Shown here: one piece after another, positions 39,588-48,019 of the stretch
Position numbering within the stretch: the first letter of the stretch is position 1
How the letters are laid out: each line of letters opens with the position of its first letter
Source: Paraburkholderia ferrariae NBRC 106233
GTDB taxonomy: Bacteria > Pseudomonadota > Gammaproteobacteria > Burkholderiales > Burkholderiaceae
Direction: 5' to 3'
Assembly (NCBI RefSeq): GCF_000685035.1
Contig: NZ_BAYB01000008.1
Location: 1 to 64,000 of the forward strand
Length of the DNA: 64,000 bases
Notes under the pieces: generated by a model
Seen by the model: only the letters and a program-made list of their open reading frames with translations
Told to the model about the DNA's origin: nothing
The model's database searches: none
Position numbers and translations under genes: made by a program

Positions 39588-40958
39588 TCAACCCGCGACG
39601 GCCGCCGCAGCGCGTTCTGCGCGGCCGCCGCGCAAGCCCGGCCGCTTCAGCCCCAGGTGATCGCGCAGCGTGCGCCCTTCGTACTCGCTGCGAAACAGGC
39701 CCCGGCGCCGCAGTTCGGGCAGCACCAGCGCGATGAAGTCGTCGAGCCCGTCGGGCAGCAGCGCGGGCATCACGTTGAAGCCGTCCGCGCCATAGTTCAC
39801 GAAGCGCTCTTCCAGCGCATCCACGATCTGCTCCGGCGTGCCCACCAGTTGCCAGTGGCCGCGCGCGCCCGCCACCCGCAACGAGAGTTCGCGGATCGTC
39901 AGGTTCTCGCGCCGCGCGAGCGCAAGCGTGAGCGACTGGCGGCTCTTGCTCGCGTTGGTTTCGGGCAGTTCGGGAATGGGGCCGTCGAGCGGATAGCCCG
40001 AAAGATCGATGCCGCCCGTCAAGGACGAGACCATCGCGAGCCCCACCACGGGATCGATCAGCGCCTGCAGCGTCTCGAACTTCTCGCGCGCCTCGCCCTC
40101 GGTGCGCCCCACGATCGGCATGACGCCCGGCATGATCTTGAGGTTGTCGGGATCGCGGCCGTGCGCGGCAAGCCGCCCTTTCACGTCGGCGTAGAACGCC
40201 ACGGCGTCTTCCAGCCGCTGCTGCGCCGTGAAGATCACCTCGGCCGTACGCGCCGCGAGCGCCTTGCCCGCCTCCGACGACCCCGCCTGCACCACCACCG
40301 GATGCCCCTGCGGCGCGCGCGCCACGTTCAGCGGCCCGCGCACGTTGAAAAACTCGCCGCGATGGTCGAGCACGTGGCGCTTCGCCGGATCGAAGAAACG
40401 GCCTGCGGCCTTGTCGTGCACGAAGGCGTCTTCGTCCCAGCTATCCCACAGGCCCGTCACGACTTCGGCGAATTCTTCGGCGCGCTCGTAGCGGCGCGCA
40501 TGCGCGAGATGCTGGTCGAAGCCGAAGTTCTTCGCCTCATGCTCGTTCGACGAGGTCACGAGATTCCAGCCCGCGCGCCCGCCGCTGATATGGTCGAGCG
40601 AGGCGAACTTGCGCGCGATGTGATACGGCTCGTTGAACGTGGTCGAAGCCGTGCCCACGAGGCCGATGCGCTCCGTCACGGCCGCCAGCGCCGAAAGCAG
40701 CGTAAGCGGCTCGAACTGCGCGACGTAGCTGTGCGCGGTGCGGCTCAGGTATTCCACGTTGTCGCCGCGCGTGCCGGAGCCGTCCGCGAGAAAGATCAAA
40801 TCGAACTTCGCGGCTTCGGCGGCGCGCGCCAGTTCGACGTAATGGCGAAAGCGGCTGCCCGCATCGGCAAGCGCATGCGGGTGGCGCCATGCGGCAATGT
40901 GATGGCCGGTGGGGTAGAGAAAGGCGCCAAGGCGCAGGTGTCCGGAACGTTGGCTCAT
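39588..40958 (-). CDS. LLM-class flavin-dependent monooxygenase (NtaA/SnaA/DszA family)
   Basis: FMNH2-dependent oxygenase of 456 residues, the usual length for NtaA/DmoA-type enzymes that cleave C-N or C-S bonds in chelators, sulfonates or sulfides. Family blocks: RLGAFLYPTGHHIAAWRHP, FDLIFLADG, LTLLSALAAVTERIGLVGTA, ARKFASLDHISGGRAGWNLV, HPVVVQAGSSEAGKALAART and the C-terminal LVGTPEQIVDALEERF. Start taken as the ATG at 40956-40958, which begins just before the first conserved block; no ribosome site is evident. The needed flavin reductase is not nearby. Substrate unknown. Confidence 0.9.
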   Translation of the reverse strand: MSQRSGHLRLGAFLYPTGHHIAAWRHPHALADAGSRFRHYVELARAAEAAKFDLIFLADGSGTRGDNVEYLSRTAHSYVAQFEPLTLLSALAAVTERIGLVGTASTTFNEPYHIARKFASLDHISGGRAGWNLVTSSNEHEAKNFGFDQHLAHARRYERAEEFAEVVTGLWDSWDEDAFVHDKAAGRFFDPAKRHVLDHRGEFFNVRGPLNVARAPQGHPVVVQAGSSEAGKALAARTAEVIFTAQQRLEDAVAFYADVKGRLAAHGRDPDNLKIMPGVMPIVGRTEGEAREKFETLQALIDPVVGLAMVSSLTGGIDLSGYPLDGPIPELPETNASKSRQSLTLALARRENLTIRELSLRVAGARGHWQLVGTPEQIVDALEERFVNYGADGFNVMPALLPDGLDDFIALVLPELRRRGLFRSEYEGRTLRDHLGLKRPGLRGGRAERAAAAVAG

Positions 40959-41258
40959 GGGAGAGGCGGAACGCGCAGCGTGGAGAGGAATGAAGCGAAC
41001 CATTCTGGGCCGGCGCCTCGTGGGCCGCCACGAAGAAATCCGCACATCGATATGCGCGGGGCCGCAAACGGCGCCCGGCGGCATGCCCGGCGACCTTGAT
41101 GACCCCGGCGACCCCGGCGGCCAGCGCAGGCGCAACGCCATGGCCCGAATTGAGGCGCGCCATGCGCTCTATTCCGGCCGCCGCGGCTGCCCCGCCTGCC
41201 GTAGAGTACGAACCTGCCCTTGTTTTCTCCGCCCCGACACATCCGCAAACCGCCCACC

Positions 41259-43406
41259 GTGACCGCCACGACGCCCCCCGCAGCCGCCCCCACCGCCGAC
41301 GACATCGTGCGCGAAGCCGCCACGCTCGCCGCGAACCAGCGCTTCGTCGAAGCGCTCGCGCTGCTCGTGCCGCTCGCCGGCAACGGGGCCGCGCCGGAAG
41401 ACGCAAACCGCATCGACGTGCTCAATCTCGCCGCGGCCTGCGCCGCGAGCGTGGGCCAGCCCGACGCCGCGCAGTCGCTGTGGGTGCGCTGCATCCAGGC
41501 ACGGCCGGCCTTCACCGAGCCCTACCTGGGCCTCGGCGCGCTGCTCGCCGCGCGCGGGCAACTCGCCGAAGCGCAGGCGATCTACGCGCACCTCGCACGC
41601 CTGAGCCCCGAGCGCGCCGAGGTGCATAGCCAGCACGGCGCGGTACTGCACCGGCTCGGCCGCCTCGACGAAGCCGAGGCCGCGTGCCGCCGCGCCCTCG
41701 CGCGCGAGCCGGGCCATGTGGAAGCGCTCTGCAATCTCGGCACGGTGCTCCACGACGCAAAGCGCAGCGAAGAAGCCGAAGCGGCCTGGCGCGCGGCACT
41801 CGCGGTGCAGCCGCACCATGCGCGCACGCACAACGGCCTCGGCAACCTGCTGCGCGAAAGCGGGCGGCTCGTGGAGGCCGAACTGGCCTATAGCGAGGCC
41901 GTGCGCGCGCAGCCGCGCTACCCCGAGGCGCTCAACAACCTCGGCGCGCTGCAAAGAGCGCTCGGCCGCTCCACCGAAGCCGAACTCGCCTGCCGTCTCG
42001 CGCTTGCCGTGCAGCCGGACTACCTCGAAGCGCACAACAACCTCGGCTGCGTGCTCTCCGATCTCGGGCGGCTCGTGGAAGCCGAAGCGGCCTACCGCCA
42101 GGCCCTCGCGCTGCGCCCCGACTACGCCGACGCGCATTACAACCTCGGCTGCGTGCTGCATGCGCGCGGCCATCTGGCCGATTCCGAAGCGGCCTTCCGC
42201 ACGGCGCTCCAGCTTGCGCCGACGCGCATCGAAGCGCTCAACAACCTCGGCTGCGTGCTGCTCGACCAGTTGCGCCTGCCCGAAGCCCTGGCGGCGTTTC
42301 GCGCCGCGCTCGCCGTGCGGCCCGATCTCGCCGAGGCTTACTACAGCATCGGCAGCATCATGAGGGAGCTGGGCAATCTGGACGAAGCGGAAGCCTGCTA
42401 CCGGCGCGCGCTCGAACTGCGCCCCGGCTACGGCGACGCGCAGTTCCGCCTCGCCACGCTGCTCCTGACGATGGGGCGGTTCGAAGAAGGCTGGGCGCGC
42501 TACGAATGCCGCTACGAAATGCCGGGCTTCGTGCATCACGCCACGCAGGCGCTGCTCAAGTGCCCGAAGTGGCAGGGCGAACCGCTGGAGGGCCGGCGCC
42601 TGCTCGTGTGGCAGGAAGACGGCCTCGGCGACATGCTGCAGTTCGGCCGCTTCCTGGCTCTTTTGAAGGCGCAGGGCGCCGCGCGTATCGTGCTGGCCTG
42701 CGGCGCGCCGCTCGTGCCGCTTTTCGCGGGCGTGGAAGGCGCGGATGCCGTGCTCACCCACTTCGAAGCAGCGGCCGAGGCGCAAAACTTCGACGCGTGG
42801 ATCAGCGCGATCAGCGCGCCGCTGCATCTCGGCACGACGCTCGATACGATTCCGCCGCCCGTGCGCTTCGCGCCCGACGCCGCGCGCCTCGCGCGCTGGC
42901 GCGACCGCCTCGCCGACCTCGGCGCCGGCCCGCGCGTGGGCCTCGTCTGGAAGGGCAACCCCAGGCATAAAAACGACCTGCACCGCTCGCTGCCCTCGCT
43001 GCGCACGCTCGCGCCGCTCTGGCGCGTGCCGGGTGCCCGGTTCGTGAGCCTGCAAAAAGGCGCGGGCGAAGAGGAAGCGCTCGACGCCATCGCCGGCCTG
43101 CCCCCCCTGCCCATCGTGCCGCTCGGCCCCGAACTCGACGACTTCGCCGATACGGCCGCGGTGGTCTCGCAGCTCGACCTCGTGATTTGCGTCGATACCT
43201 CGACGGCGCATCTGGCCGCTTCGCTCGGCAAGCCCTGCTGGGTGCTGCTGCCGGCCTACGACGTGGACTGGCGCTGGCTGCATGGCCGCGACGACTCGCC
43301 GTGGTATCCCGGCACGGTGCGGCTTTTCAGGCGACGCCTCGACGAAGCCTGGCCAGAGGTGGTCGAACGGGTGCGGCAGGCGTGCGAGACGCATTTCGCC
43401 GCGTGA
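41259..43406 (+). CDS. TPR-repeat protein with glycosyltransferase-like C-terminal domain
   Basis: About 715 residues from a GTG at 41259 (a TTG at 41220 is an alternative). Residues about 60-430 form nine or more TPR units with the pattern AL.LRPDYADAHYNLGCVL, each about 34 residues. The C-terminal 300 residues resemble the GT9/GT41-like fold of bacterial TPR glycosyltransferases: LLVWQEDGLGDMLQFGRFL, GLVWKGNPRHKND, FVSLQKGAGEEE and VICVDTSTAHLAASLGKPCW with LLPAYDVDWRWL. Such proteins may glycosylate proteins or polysaccharides in the cytosol. It stands alone on its strand. Architecture is sure; acceptor and donor sugar are unknown. Confidence 0.82.
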   Translation: MTATTPPAAAPTADDIVREAATLAANQRFVEALALLVPLAGNGAAPEDANRIDVLNLAAACAASVGQPDAAQSLWVRCIQARPAFTEPYLGLGALLAARGQLAEAQAIYAHLARLSPERAEVHSQHGAVLHRLGRLDEAEAACRRALAREPGHVEALCNLGTVLHDAKRSEEAEAAWRAALAVQPHHARTHNGLGNLLRESGRLVEAELAYSEAVRAQPRYPEALNNLGALQRALGRSTEAELACRLALAVQPDYLEAHNNLGCVLSDLGRLVEAEAAYRQALALRPDYADAHYNLGCVLHARGHLADSEAAFRTALQLAPTRIEALNNLGCVLLDQLRLPEALAAFRAALAVRPDLAEAYYSIGSIMRELGNLDEAEACYRRALELRPGYGDAQFRLATLLLTMGRFEEGWARYECRYEMPGFVHHATQALLKCPKWQGEPLEGRRLLVWQEDGLGDMLQFGRFLALLKAQGAARIVLACGAPLVPLFAGVEGADAVLTHFEAAAEAQNFDAWISAISAPLHLGTTLDTIPPPVRFAPDAARLARWRDRLADLGAGPRVGLVWKGNPRHKNDLHRSLPSLRTLAPLWRVPGARFVSLQKGAGEEEALDAIAGLPPLPIVPLGPELDDFADTAAVVSQLDLVICVDTSTAHLAASLGKPCWVLLPAYDVDWRWLHGRDDSPWYPGTVRLFRRRLDEAWPEVVERVRQACETHFAA

Positions 43407-43424
43407 GGCGCAACGCTCGCGCGG

Positions 43425-43643
43425 TCAGTCCCAGAGATTGCGGAACGCCACGGCGGCGATCACGGGCACGCAGAGAATGAGGGGGATGGCGAAGTACGGA
43501 ATCTCCAGATCGACCACCCAGCTATAAACGAGCCAGCCGATACCGGCGCCCAGCGTAGCCACGCCCACCAGCGCGGTGAGGGTATTCAACACCCAGGTGG
43601 GCGGGCGCTTGCGCTTGCGTTCTTCGGTGGGGGCGGGTTTCAT
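43425..43643 (-). CDS. Small two-helix membrane protein
   Basis: A 72-residue protein with a basic N-terminus (MKPAPTEERKRKRPP), helix 1 (TLTALVGVATLGAGIGWLVY) and helix 2 (FAIPLILCVPVIAAVAF) joined by a short acidic loop (DLEIPY). Both ends should be cytoplasmic. It reads against the TPR/glycosyltransferase gene, ending 18 bases from its stop. Composition and codon use look genuine, but no family is recognised and no ribosome site is clear. Confidence 0.6.
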   Translation of the reverse strand: MKPAPTEERKRKRPPTWVLNTLTALVGVATLGAGIGWLVYSWVVDLEIPYFAIPLILCVPVIAAVAFRNLWD

Positions 43644-43877
43644 CGGATCGTGCGCGGCGGGCGGTGAGTGGGCAGGCAGTCGATCGGGAAGTCAATCGGC
43701 AAGCCGATCGGGACTGCGATTCCGGGCATTTTACTCCGCACGCCTCGCGCATTGCGTGCTCCCGAGGGCTGCCGGCTTTACCTCCGAGGTAATCGATCCG
43801 CCGCGCGCACCGCCCTATCCTCGTTGCTGCCTGCACACCGTTACGTGTGCCGTAGTACCCCAACGAGGACCGAAACC

Positions 43878-44216
43878 ATGACCGCTTATGCCGTCGCCCA
43901 TCTGCGCGAAGTCGAAATGTGCCCCGCCATCGTCGAGTATCTGGAGAAGATCGACGCCACGCTCGCGCCCTACGGCGGCCGCTTCGTGATTCATGGCGGC
44001 CCTGTCGAGCAGATCGAAGGTGCCTTCCGGGGCGACCTGATCGTGATCGCGTTCGACGACCGCGAACGCGCGCGGCAGTGGTATCGCTCGGCCGCCTATC
44101 AGGCCATCCTGCCGCTGCGCACGCAGCACGCCACGGGCGAAGCGTTCCTGATCGACGAGGTGCCGCAGCCGCATCGCGCGACCGACGTGCTCGCCAGCGC
44201 GCACGACCCGCGCTGA
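43878..44216 (+). CDS. DUF1330 family protein
   Basis: A 112-residue dimeric alpha/beta-barrel (ferredoxin-like) protein of the DUF1330 group. Pattern: TAYAVAHLREVEM, YLEKIDATLAPYGGRFVIHG, GDLIVIAFDDRERARQWYRS and AYQAILPLRTQHATGEAFLI. Members are small cytosolic proteins of unknown activity. The ATG at 43878 has GAGGA 9 bases upstream; the open frame upstream to 43668 is not coding in character. Monocistronic. Confidence 0.85.
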   Translation: MTAYAVAHLREVEMCPAIVEYLEKIDATLAPYGGRFVIHGGPVEQIEGAFRGDLIVIAFDDRERARQWYRSAAYQAILPLRTQHATGEAFLIDEVPQPHRATDVLASAHDPR

Positions 44217-44251
44217 CACTTCGTGCGGGCCGCTCGCGCCGCCCGCGCCCC

Positions 44252-44716
44252 TCACGCGCGCGGTTCGTCCGCTGCCAGCAGCACGCCCTTCTTGAAGACG
44301 AAGCAGCCATAGCCGCGCGGCTCGCCCGTGGCGATCACGCAATACGCCTGCTTTGCACGCTCGTAGAACGCAAAACGTTCGAGCGGCGCGAACGGCACTT
44401 CGCGGCCCTCGCCCGCGTTGACCTCGTGCTGGGCCTCGCGCTGCACGGCGGGCAGCGCGTGCGGGTCGCCCACCACTTCCATGCGCAGCGCCGGATCGTC
44501 GACGAAGCTGTCGAGCGGCATGACCGAGAGCACCGCGCGGACCGCCCGCGGCGCATCCACGCCGTCCAGACGCAGCACGCGGCCAATCACGGTTGCACGC
44601 GCAACCGAATCGGCGGGGAAATTGGCGTCGCAGACCACGACTTCGTCGCCGTGCCCCATCGATGCCAGTGCATGCAGCACGTCGGCGTTGAGCAGCGGAT
44701 CGAGATTTTTCAGCAC
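44252..44716 (-). CDS. fucU: RbsD/FucU family mutarotase (L-fucose mutarotase type)
   Basis: A 154-residue sugar mutarotase that interconverts sugar anomers. The N-terminus LKNLDPLLNADVLHALASMG with HGDEVVVCDANFPA and the C-terminal FAFYERAKQAYCVIATGEPR, GYGCFVFKKGV are FucU-like rather than RbsD-like. The start is a GTG (44714-44716) with GAGGAGA at good spacing. No fucose or ribose transport genes are adjacent; in Burkholderia this gene often lies with a sugar ABC operon, so here it is displaced. Identification to the family is firm; fucose as the actual sugar is inferred from the subfamily. Confidence 0.88.
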   Translation of the reverse strand: MLKNLDPLLNADVLHALASMGHGDEVVVCDANFPADSVARATVIGRVLRLDGVDAPRAVRAVLSVMPLDSFVDDPALRMEVVGDPHALPAVQREAQHEVNAGEGREVPFAPLERFAFYERAKQAYCVIATGEPRGYGCFVFKKGVLLAADEPRA

Positions 44717-45007
44717 GGTGTCTCCTCTTGATAGTGCACAGGAACGGCGCAGCGCGCGCGTTGCGGCGACATCGTACCGTGCGCGGCGGACGCGCCACAA
44801 GTGCGCGTGAATGCGCATTGCATCGGCAGAACCTTGTTTCACCGACCTGCCGCCCACCCCGCCCAGGCCGCATTGGCCGCATTGGCCGCCGTCAAACATG
44901 TTTGCAAAGCAATCTCCGTCCGTCGCAAACGTTTTCGTGCGTTTCATAATTCTTTCTTCATCGGCGCGGAAACTGTGCGCGACCCATCCATCAGAATGGA
45001 CGCACCC

Positions 45008-45430
45008 ATGAGAATACGCCCCCGCGACGCCTCGCAGGCGAGCGCGTTCGCCCTCGCGTTTGCCGTTGTTCTCGCAACGATTTCGCTTGCCGCGTGCGGC
45101 CCCGATGCCGGACCCGACGCGGGCGGCTCGACCGCCTCCGTCCCGACACCCGCACAGGCCAACGCCGCGCCGACGAGCGCCGCGCCGCTGCTTCCGCAAA
45201 CGGCCTACGCGGCGGCGCCATCGGCCGGCAACGGCGCGAACGGTATCGCAAGCGGCACGTCCAGCTCCGGCGACACAGCGCCGCCCGCCGCCGCCGTGCA
45301 AAGCGCGCAAGCGAGCCTCGCCGCGGACAGCCAGCAGGTCGCGCCGGTCCTCAGCTACGCCCCCGGCGACGCCGACGATCCCGGCAACCCGGCCAACGAT
45401 TCCCGCCGTACCGCAACGACAAGCCAGTAG
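45008..45430 (+). CDS. Small putative lipoprotein
   Basis: A 140-residue protein with a lipoprotein signal (ALAFAVVLATISLAAC, lipobox L-A-A-C) and a low-complexity Ala/Ser/Thr/Pro mature part without recognisable domain. The ATG at 45008 is used; one at 44996 (MDAPM) is also possible. Being Gly-Asp after the Cys, it could be retained in the inner membrane by analogy with the E. coli +2 rule. It lies 76 bases before the phospholipase C gene on the same strand and could be its outer-membrane or periplasmic companion, though nothing proves it. Confidence 0.65.
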   Translation: MRIRPRDASQASAFALAFAVVLATISLAACGPDAGPDAGGSTASVPTPAQANAAPTSAAPLLPQTAYAAAPSAGNGANGIASGTSSSGDTAPPAAAVQSAQASLAADSQQVAPVLSYAPGDADDPGNPANDSRRTATTSQ

Positions 45431-45506
45431 AAACCCGCCGTACCATGGTGTGTACATGCACATGCCTTCATCCCACAAGCAAGCACAAGCAGAAAGGTGA
45501 TCAACA

Positions 45507-47681
45507 ATGACGTCAACCAGCCGTCGCCGTTTCCTGCAGACTGTCGCCTCGTCGGGCGCTGCCGCCGCCGCGATGACCGTGTTTCCCGAGTCGATCCGCA
45601 ACGCGCTCGCCATTCCGGCGTTCTCGCGCACCGGCTCGATCCGCGACGTGGAGCATATCGTCGTGTTCATGCAGGAGAACCGCTCCTTCGACCACTACTT
45701 CGGACACCTGCGCGGCGTGCGCGGCTATAACGACCGCCTGCCGATCCCGCTGCCCGGCGGCCAGCCGGTCTGGTATCAGCCTTCGAAGGAAAACGCGGCG
45801 CAGCCCGTGCTGCCGTTCCACCTCAACACGCAGACCACGAGCGCGCAATGCGTGGGCGACCTCGACCATAGCTGGTACCCCACGCACTACGCGATCAACA
45901 ACGGCATCTACAACCAGTGGCCGCAGTACAAGACCGACATGACGATGGGCTACTACCTGCGCGCGGACATTCCGTTCCACTACGCGCTGGCCGATGCGTT
46001 CACGGTCTGCGACCAGTACTTCTGCTCGCTGCCCGGCCCCACCCACCCGAACCGCGCCTACCTGATGACGGGCATGGTCGATCCGGGCGGCACCATGGGC
46101 GGCCCGCTCCTCGACAACAACGACTACGTGGACGGCGACGTGCCGCCCGCCTACCAGTTGCTCTCGTGGACGACCTACCCCGAACGCCTGCAGGCCGCCG
46201 GCATTTCGTGGCAGATCTACCAGCAGGGCACGAACGGCAGCGACCCGCTGAACGGCAACTACGGCACGAACATCCTGCAGAACTTCGTGAACTTCATCGA
46301 CGCGCAGCCGGGCTCGGCGCTCTATCAGCGCGCCCAGACCGTGCGCACGATCGCCGACCTGAAGAACGACGTGCTCGCGAACAACCTGCCGCAGGTCTCG
46401 TGGCTGCTGCCGCCCGCCGCGTACTCGGAGCATCCGAAGTACACGCCGGCCTACGGCGCCGAGTACACCTCGCAGATTCTCGACGCGCTCACGTCGAATC
46501 CCGAGGTGTGGAGCAAGACCGTGCTCTTCATCATGTACGACGAGAACGACGGCTTCTTCGACCACATCGTGCCGCCGCAGCCGCCCACCACGCCCGCACA
46601 GGGCAAATCGACGGTGAGCGTGGAAGGCGAAATCCACGACGTCGTGAACCCGTACCGCGGCGGCAGCTACACGGCCGACGGCCTGCCCTACGGCCTCGGC
46701 CCGCGCGTGCCGATGACCATCGTCTCGCCGTGGACCAAGGGCGGCTTCGTGTGCTCGCAGGTGTTCGACCATACCTCGGTGATCCGCTTCATCGAAGCGC
46801 GCTTCGGCGTGCACGAGCCGAACATCACGGCATGGCGCCGCGCCGTGTCGGGCGACCTCGTTTCGGCATTCGACTTCCGCACGCCGGACGCCACCATGCC
46901 CGCGCTGCCCGACACGAGCAACTACATCGCGACGGCCAATAACCAGTGCTCGGCCAACCCCGCGCCGACCGTGCCCGCCACGCCGGGCCCGATCGACGCG
47001 CAGGAGCCGGGCGTGCGCTTCGCCCGCGCGCTGCCCTACGAGCTGCACGTGAACGGCAAGGTGAACGCCGAGCAGAATACGCTCGACATCACCTTCGCCA
47101 ACACGGGCCGCCAGGGCGCGCACTTCTACGTGTACGCCGCGAACCGCAGCGACGGCCCGTGGCGCTATACGGTGGAAGCGGGCAAGTCGCTCTCCGACAC
47201 GTGGGACCTCGCCGTGACGAACGGCGCGTATGCGTTCGAAGTGCACGGGCCGAACGGCTTCGTGCGCCGCTTCACGGGCACGGTGGCCGCGGCTTCGTCG
47301 CAGTCGTCGCAGTCGTCGCAACCATCGCAACAAGCAGCGGCTTTCGGCCACCACGGCGGCACGCCGGCGCCCGAGGTCACGGCGCACTACGACGTCGCGA
47401 ACGGCAACCTGTTCCTGCGCTTTGCCAACACGGGCGGGGGCGTGGCGCGCCTGAACGTGATCGACAACGCCTACGGCGCGCGCGAGCGAGCGGTGCTGGT
47501 GCCGGCGGGCGCACGGATCGAGGAAGCGTGGATTCTCGCATCGAGCCATCACTGGTACGACCTGAGCGTGACCAGCAACGACGACTCGACCTTCCAGCGC
47601 CGCCTGGCCGGCCATATCGAGAACGGCCGCCCGAGCATCAGCGACCCGGCCGCCGTGGCGCCCGTCACGACGCTGAGCTAA
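45507..47681 (+). CDS. plcN: Tat-exported non-hemolytic-type phospholipase C
   Basis: Secreted phosphocholine-preferring phospholipase C, 724 residues, the usual PlcN/PlcH size. The Tat signal (STSRRRFLQTVASSGAAAAA) is at the N-terminus. The catalytic domain carries VEHIVVFMQENRSFDHYFGH, SLPGPTHPNRAYLMTG, FIMYDENDGFFDHIVPP and GPRVPMTIVSPWTKGG, the conserved acid phosphatase-like metal site. Two C-terminal DUF756 repeats follow (ALPYELHVNGKVNAEQNTLD and PEVTAHYDVANGNLFLRF), separated by a Ser/Gln linker made of a 9-bp micro-repeat (47295-47331). The ATG at 45507 follows AAGGTG. Phosphate starvation usually induces these enzymes; no Pho box was recognised. Confidence 0.92.
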   Translation: MTSTSRRRFLQTVASSGAAAAAMTVFPESIRNALAIPAFSRTGSIRDVEHIVVFMQENRSFDHYFGHLRGVRGYNDRLPIPLPGGQPVWYQPSKENAAQPVLPFHLNTQTTSAQCVGDLDHSWYPTHYAINNGIYNQWPQYKTDMTMGYYLRADIPFHYALADAFTVCDQYFCSLPGPTHPNRAYLMTGMVDPGGTMGGPLLDNNDYVDGDVPPAYQLLSWTTYPERLQAAGISWQIYQQGTNGSDPLNGNYGTNILQNFVNFIDAQPGSALYQRAQTVRTIADLKNDVLANNLPQVSWLLPPAAYSEHPKYTPAYGAEYTSQILDALTSNPEVWSKTVLFIMYDENDGFFDHIVPPQPPTTPAQGKSTVSVEGEIHDVVNPYRGGSYTADGLPYGLGPRVPMTIVSPWTKGGFVCSQVFDHTSVIRFIEARFGVHEPNITAWRRAVSGDLVSAFDFRTPDATMPALPDTSNYIATANNQCSANPAPTVPATPGPIDAQEPGVRFARALPYELHVNGKVNAEQNTLDITFANTGRQGAHFYVYAANRSDGPWRYTVEAGKSLSDTWDLAVTNGAYAFEVHGPNGFVRRFTGTVAAASSQSSQSSQPSQQAAAFGHHGGTPAPEVTAHYDVANGNLFLRFANTGGGVARLNVIDNAYGARERAVLVPAGARIEEAWILASSHHWYDLSVTSNDDSTFQRRLAGHIENGRPSISDPAAVAPVTTLS

Positions 47682-47686
47682 GGCAC

Positions 47687-47704
47687 GCGGGGCGCTCGCC
47701 CCGC
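47687..47704. terminator. GC hairpin after the phospholipase C gene
   Basis: GCGGGGCG and CGCCCCGC pair perfectly with a 2-nt loop, 5 bases after the stop codon. No T-run, so a weak terminator or an mRNA end stabiliser. Confidence 0.45.
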
Positions 47705-47911
47705 TGCCAGCCCGCCCGGCGGTGCGCGCGGCTTCGGCTGCGAGTGCCGCCGGGCGGCGAGCCGGAGGGCGCGGTCCCGCCCGCTCCGTTCCGGCTTCCT
47801 TGATGCACGCCGCGCTCGCCCATCCTGCGCCCCAACGCTTTCCGCCTTCCGCCCCCCCGCCTTCCCGCCCTGTGTCATTCCCCCAACTCGCGCAGTTGAT
47901 TTGTTGCGCAT

Positions 47912-47930
47912 GAGAATCGTTTGCATTATC
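47912..47930 (+). promoter_or_regulatory. Fur box upstream of the TonB receptor
   Basis: GAGAATCGTTTGCATTATC matches 14 of 19 positions of the Fur consensus (GATAATGATWATCATTATC), with a perfect right half. It lies 90 bases before the receptor start in an AT-rich pocket, so iron-dependent repression by Fur is expected. Confidence 0.7.
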
Positions 47931-48019
47931 ATTCGCGCCGATTACGCCGTTATTACATCACCTTACGACCCGGCCACCGGCCGCGCACGCGCCGTCAGCC
48001 GCCGCACCATTCGAAGAAC

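Noticed and set aside
41169..43394. 741-codon minus-strand open frame
   Set aside because: Antisense to the TPR/glycosyltransferase gene, whose TPR periodicity leaves no doubt about the coding strand.
44252..44716. D-ribose pyranase (RbsD)
   Set aside because: The MGHGDEVV...DANFPA start and FAFYERAKQA end match the FucU branch better than RbsD.
45513..47615. 700-codon minus-strand open frame
   Set aside because: Antisense to phospholipase C, which has complete catalytic motifs and a Tat signal.
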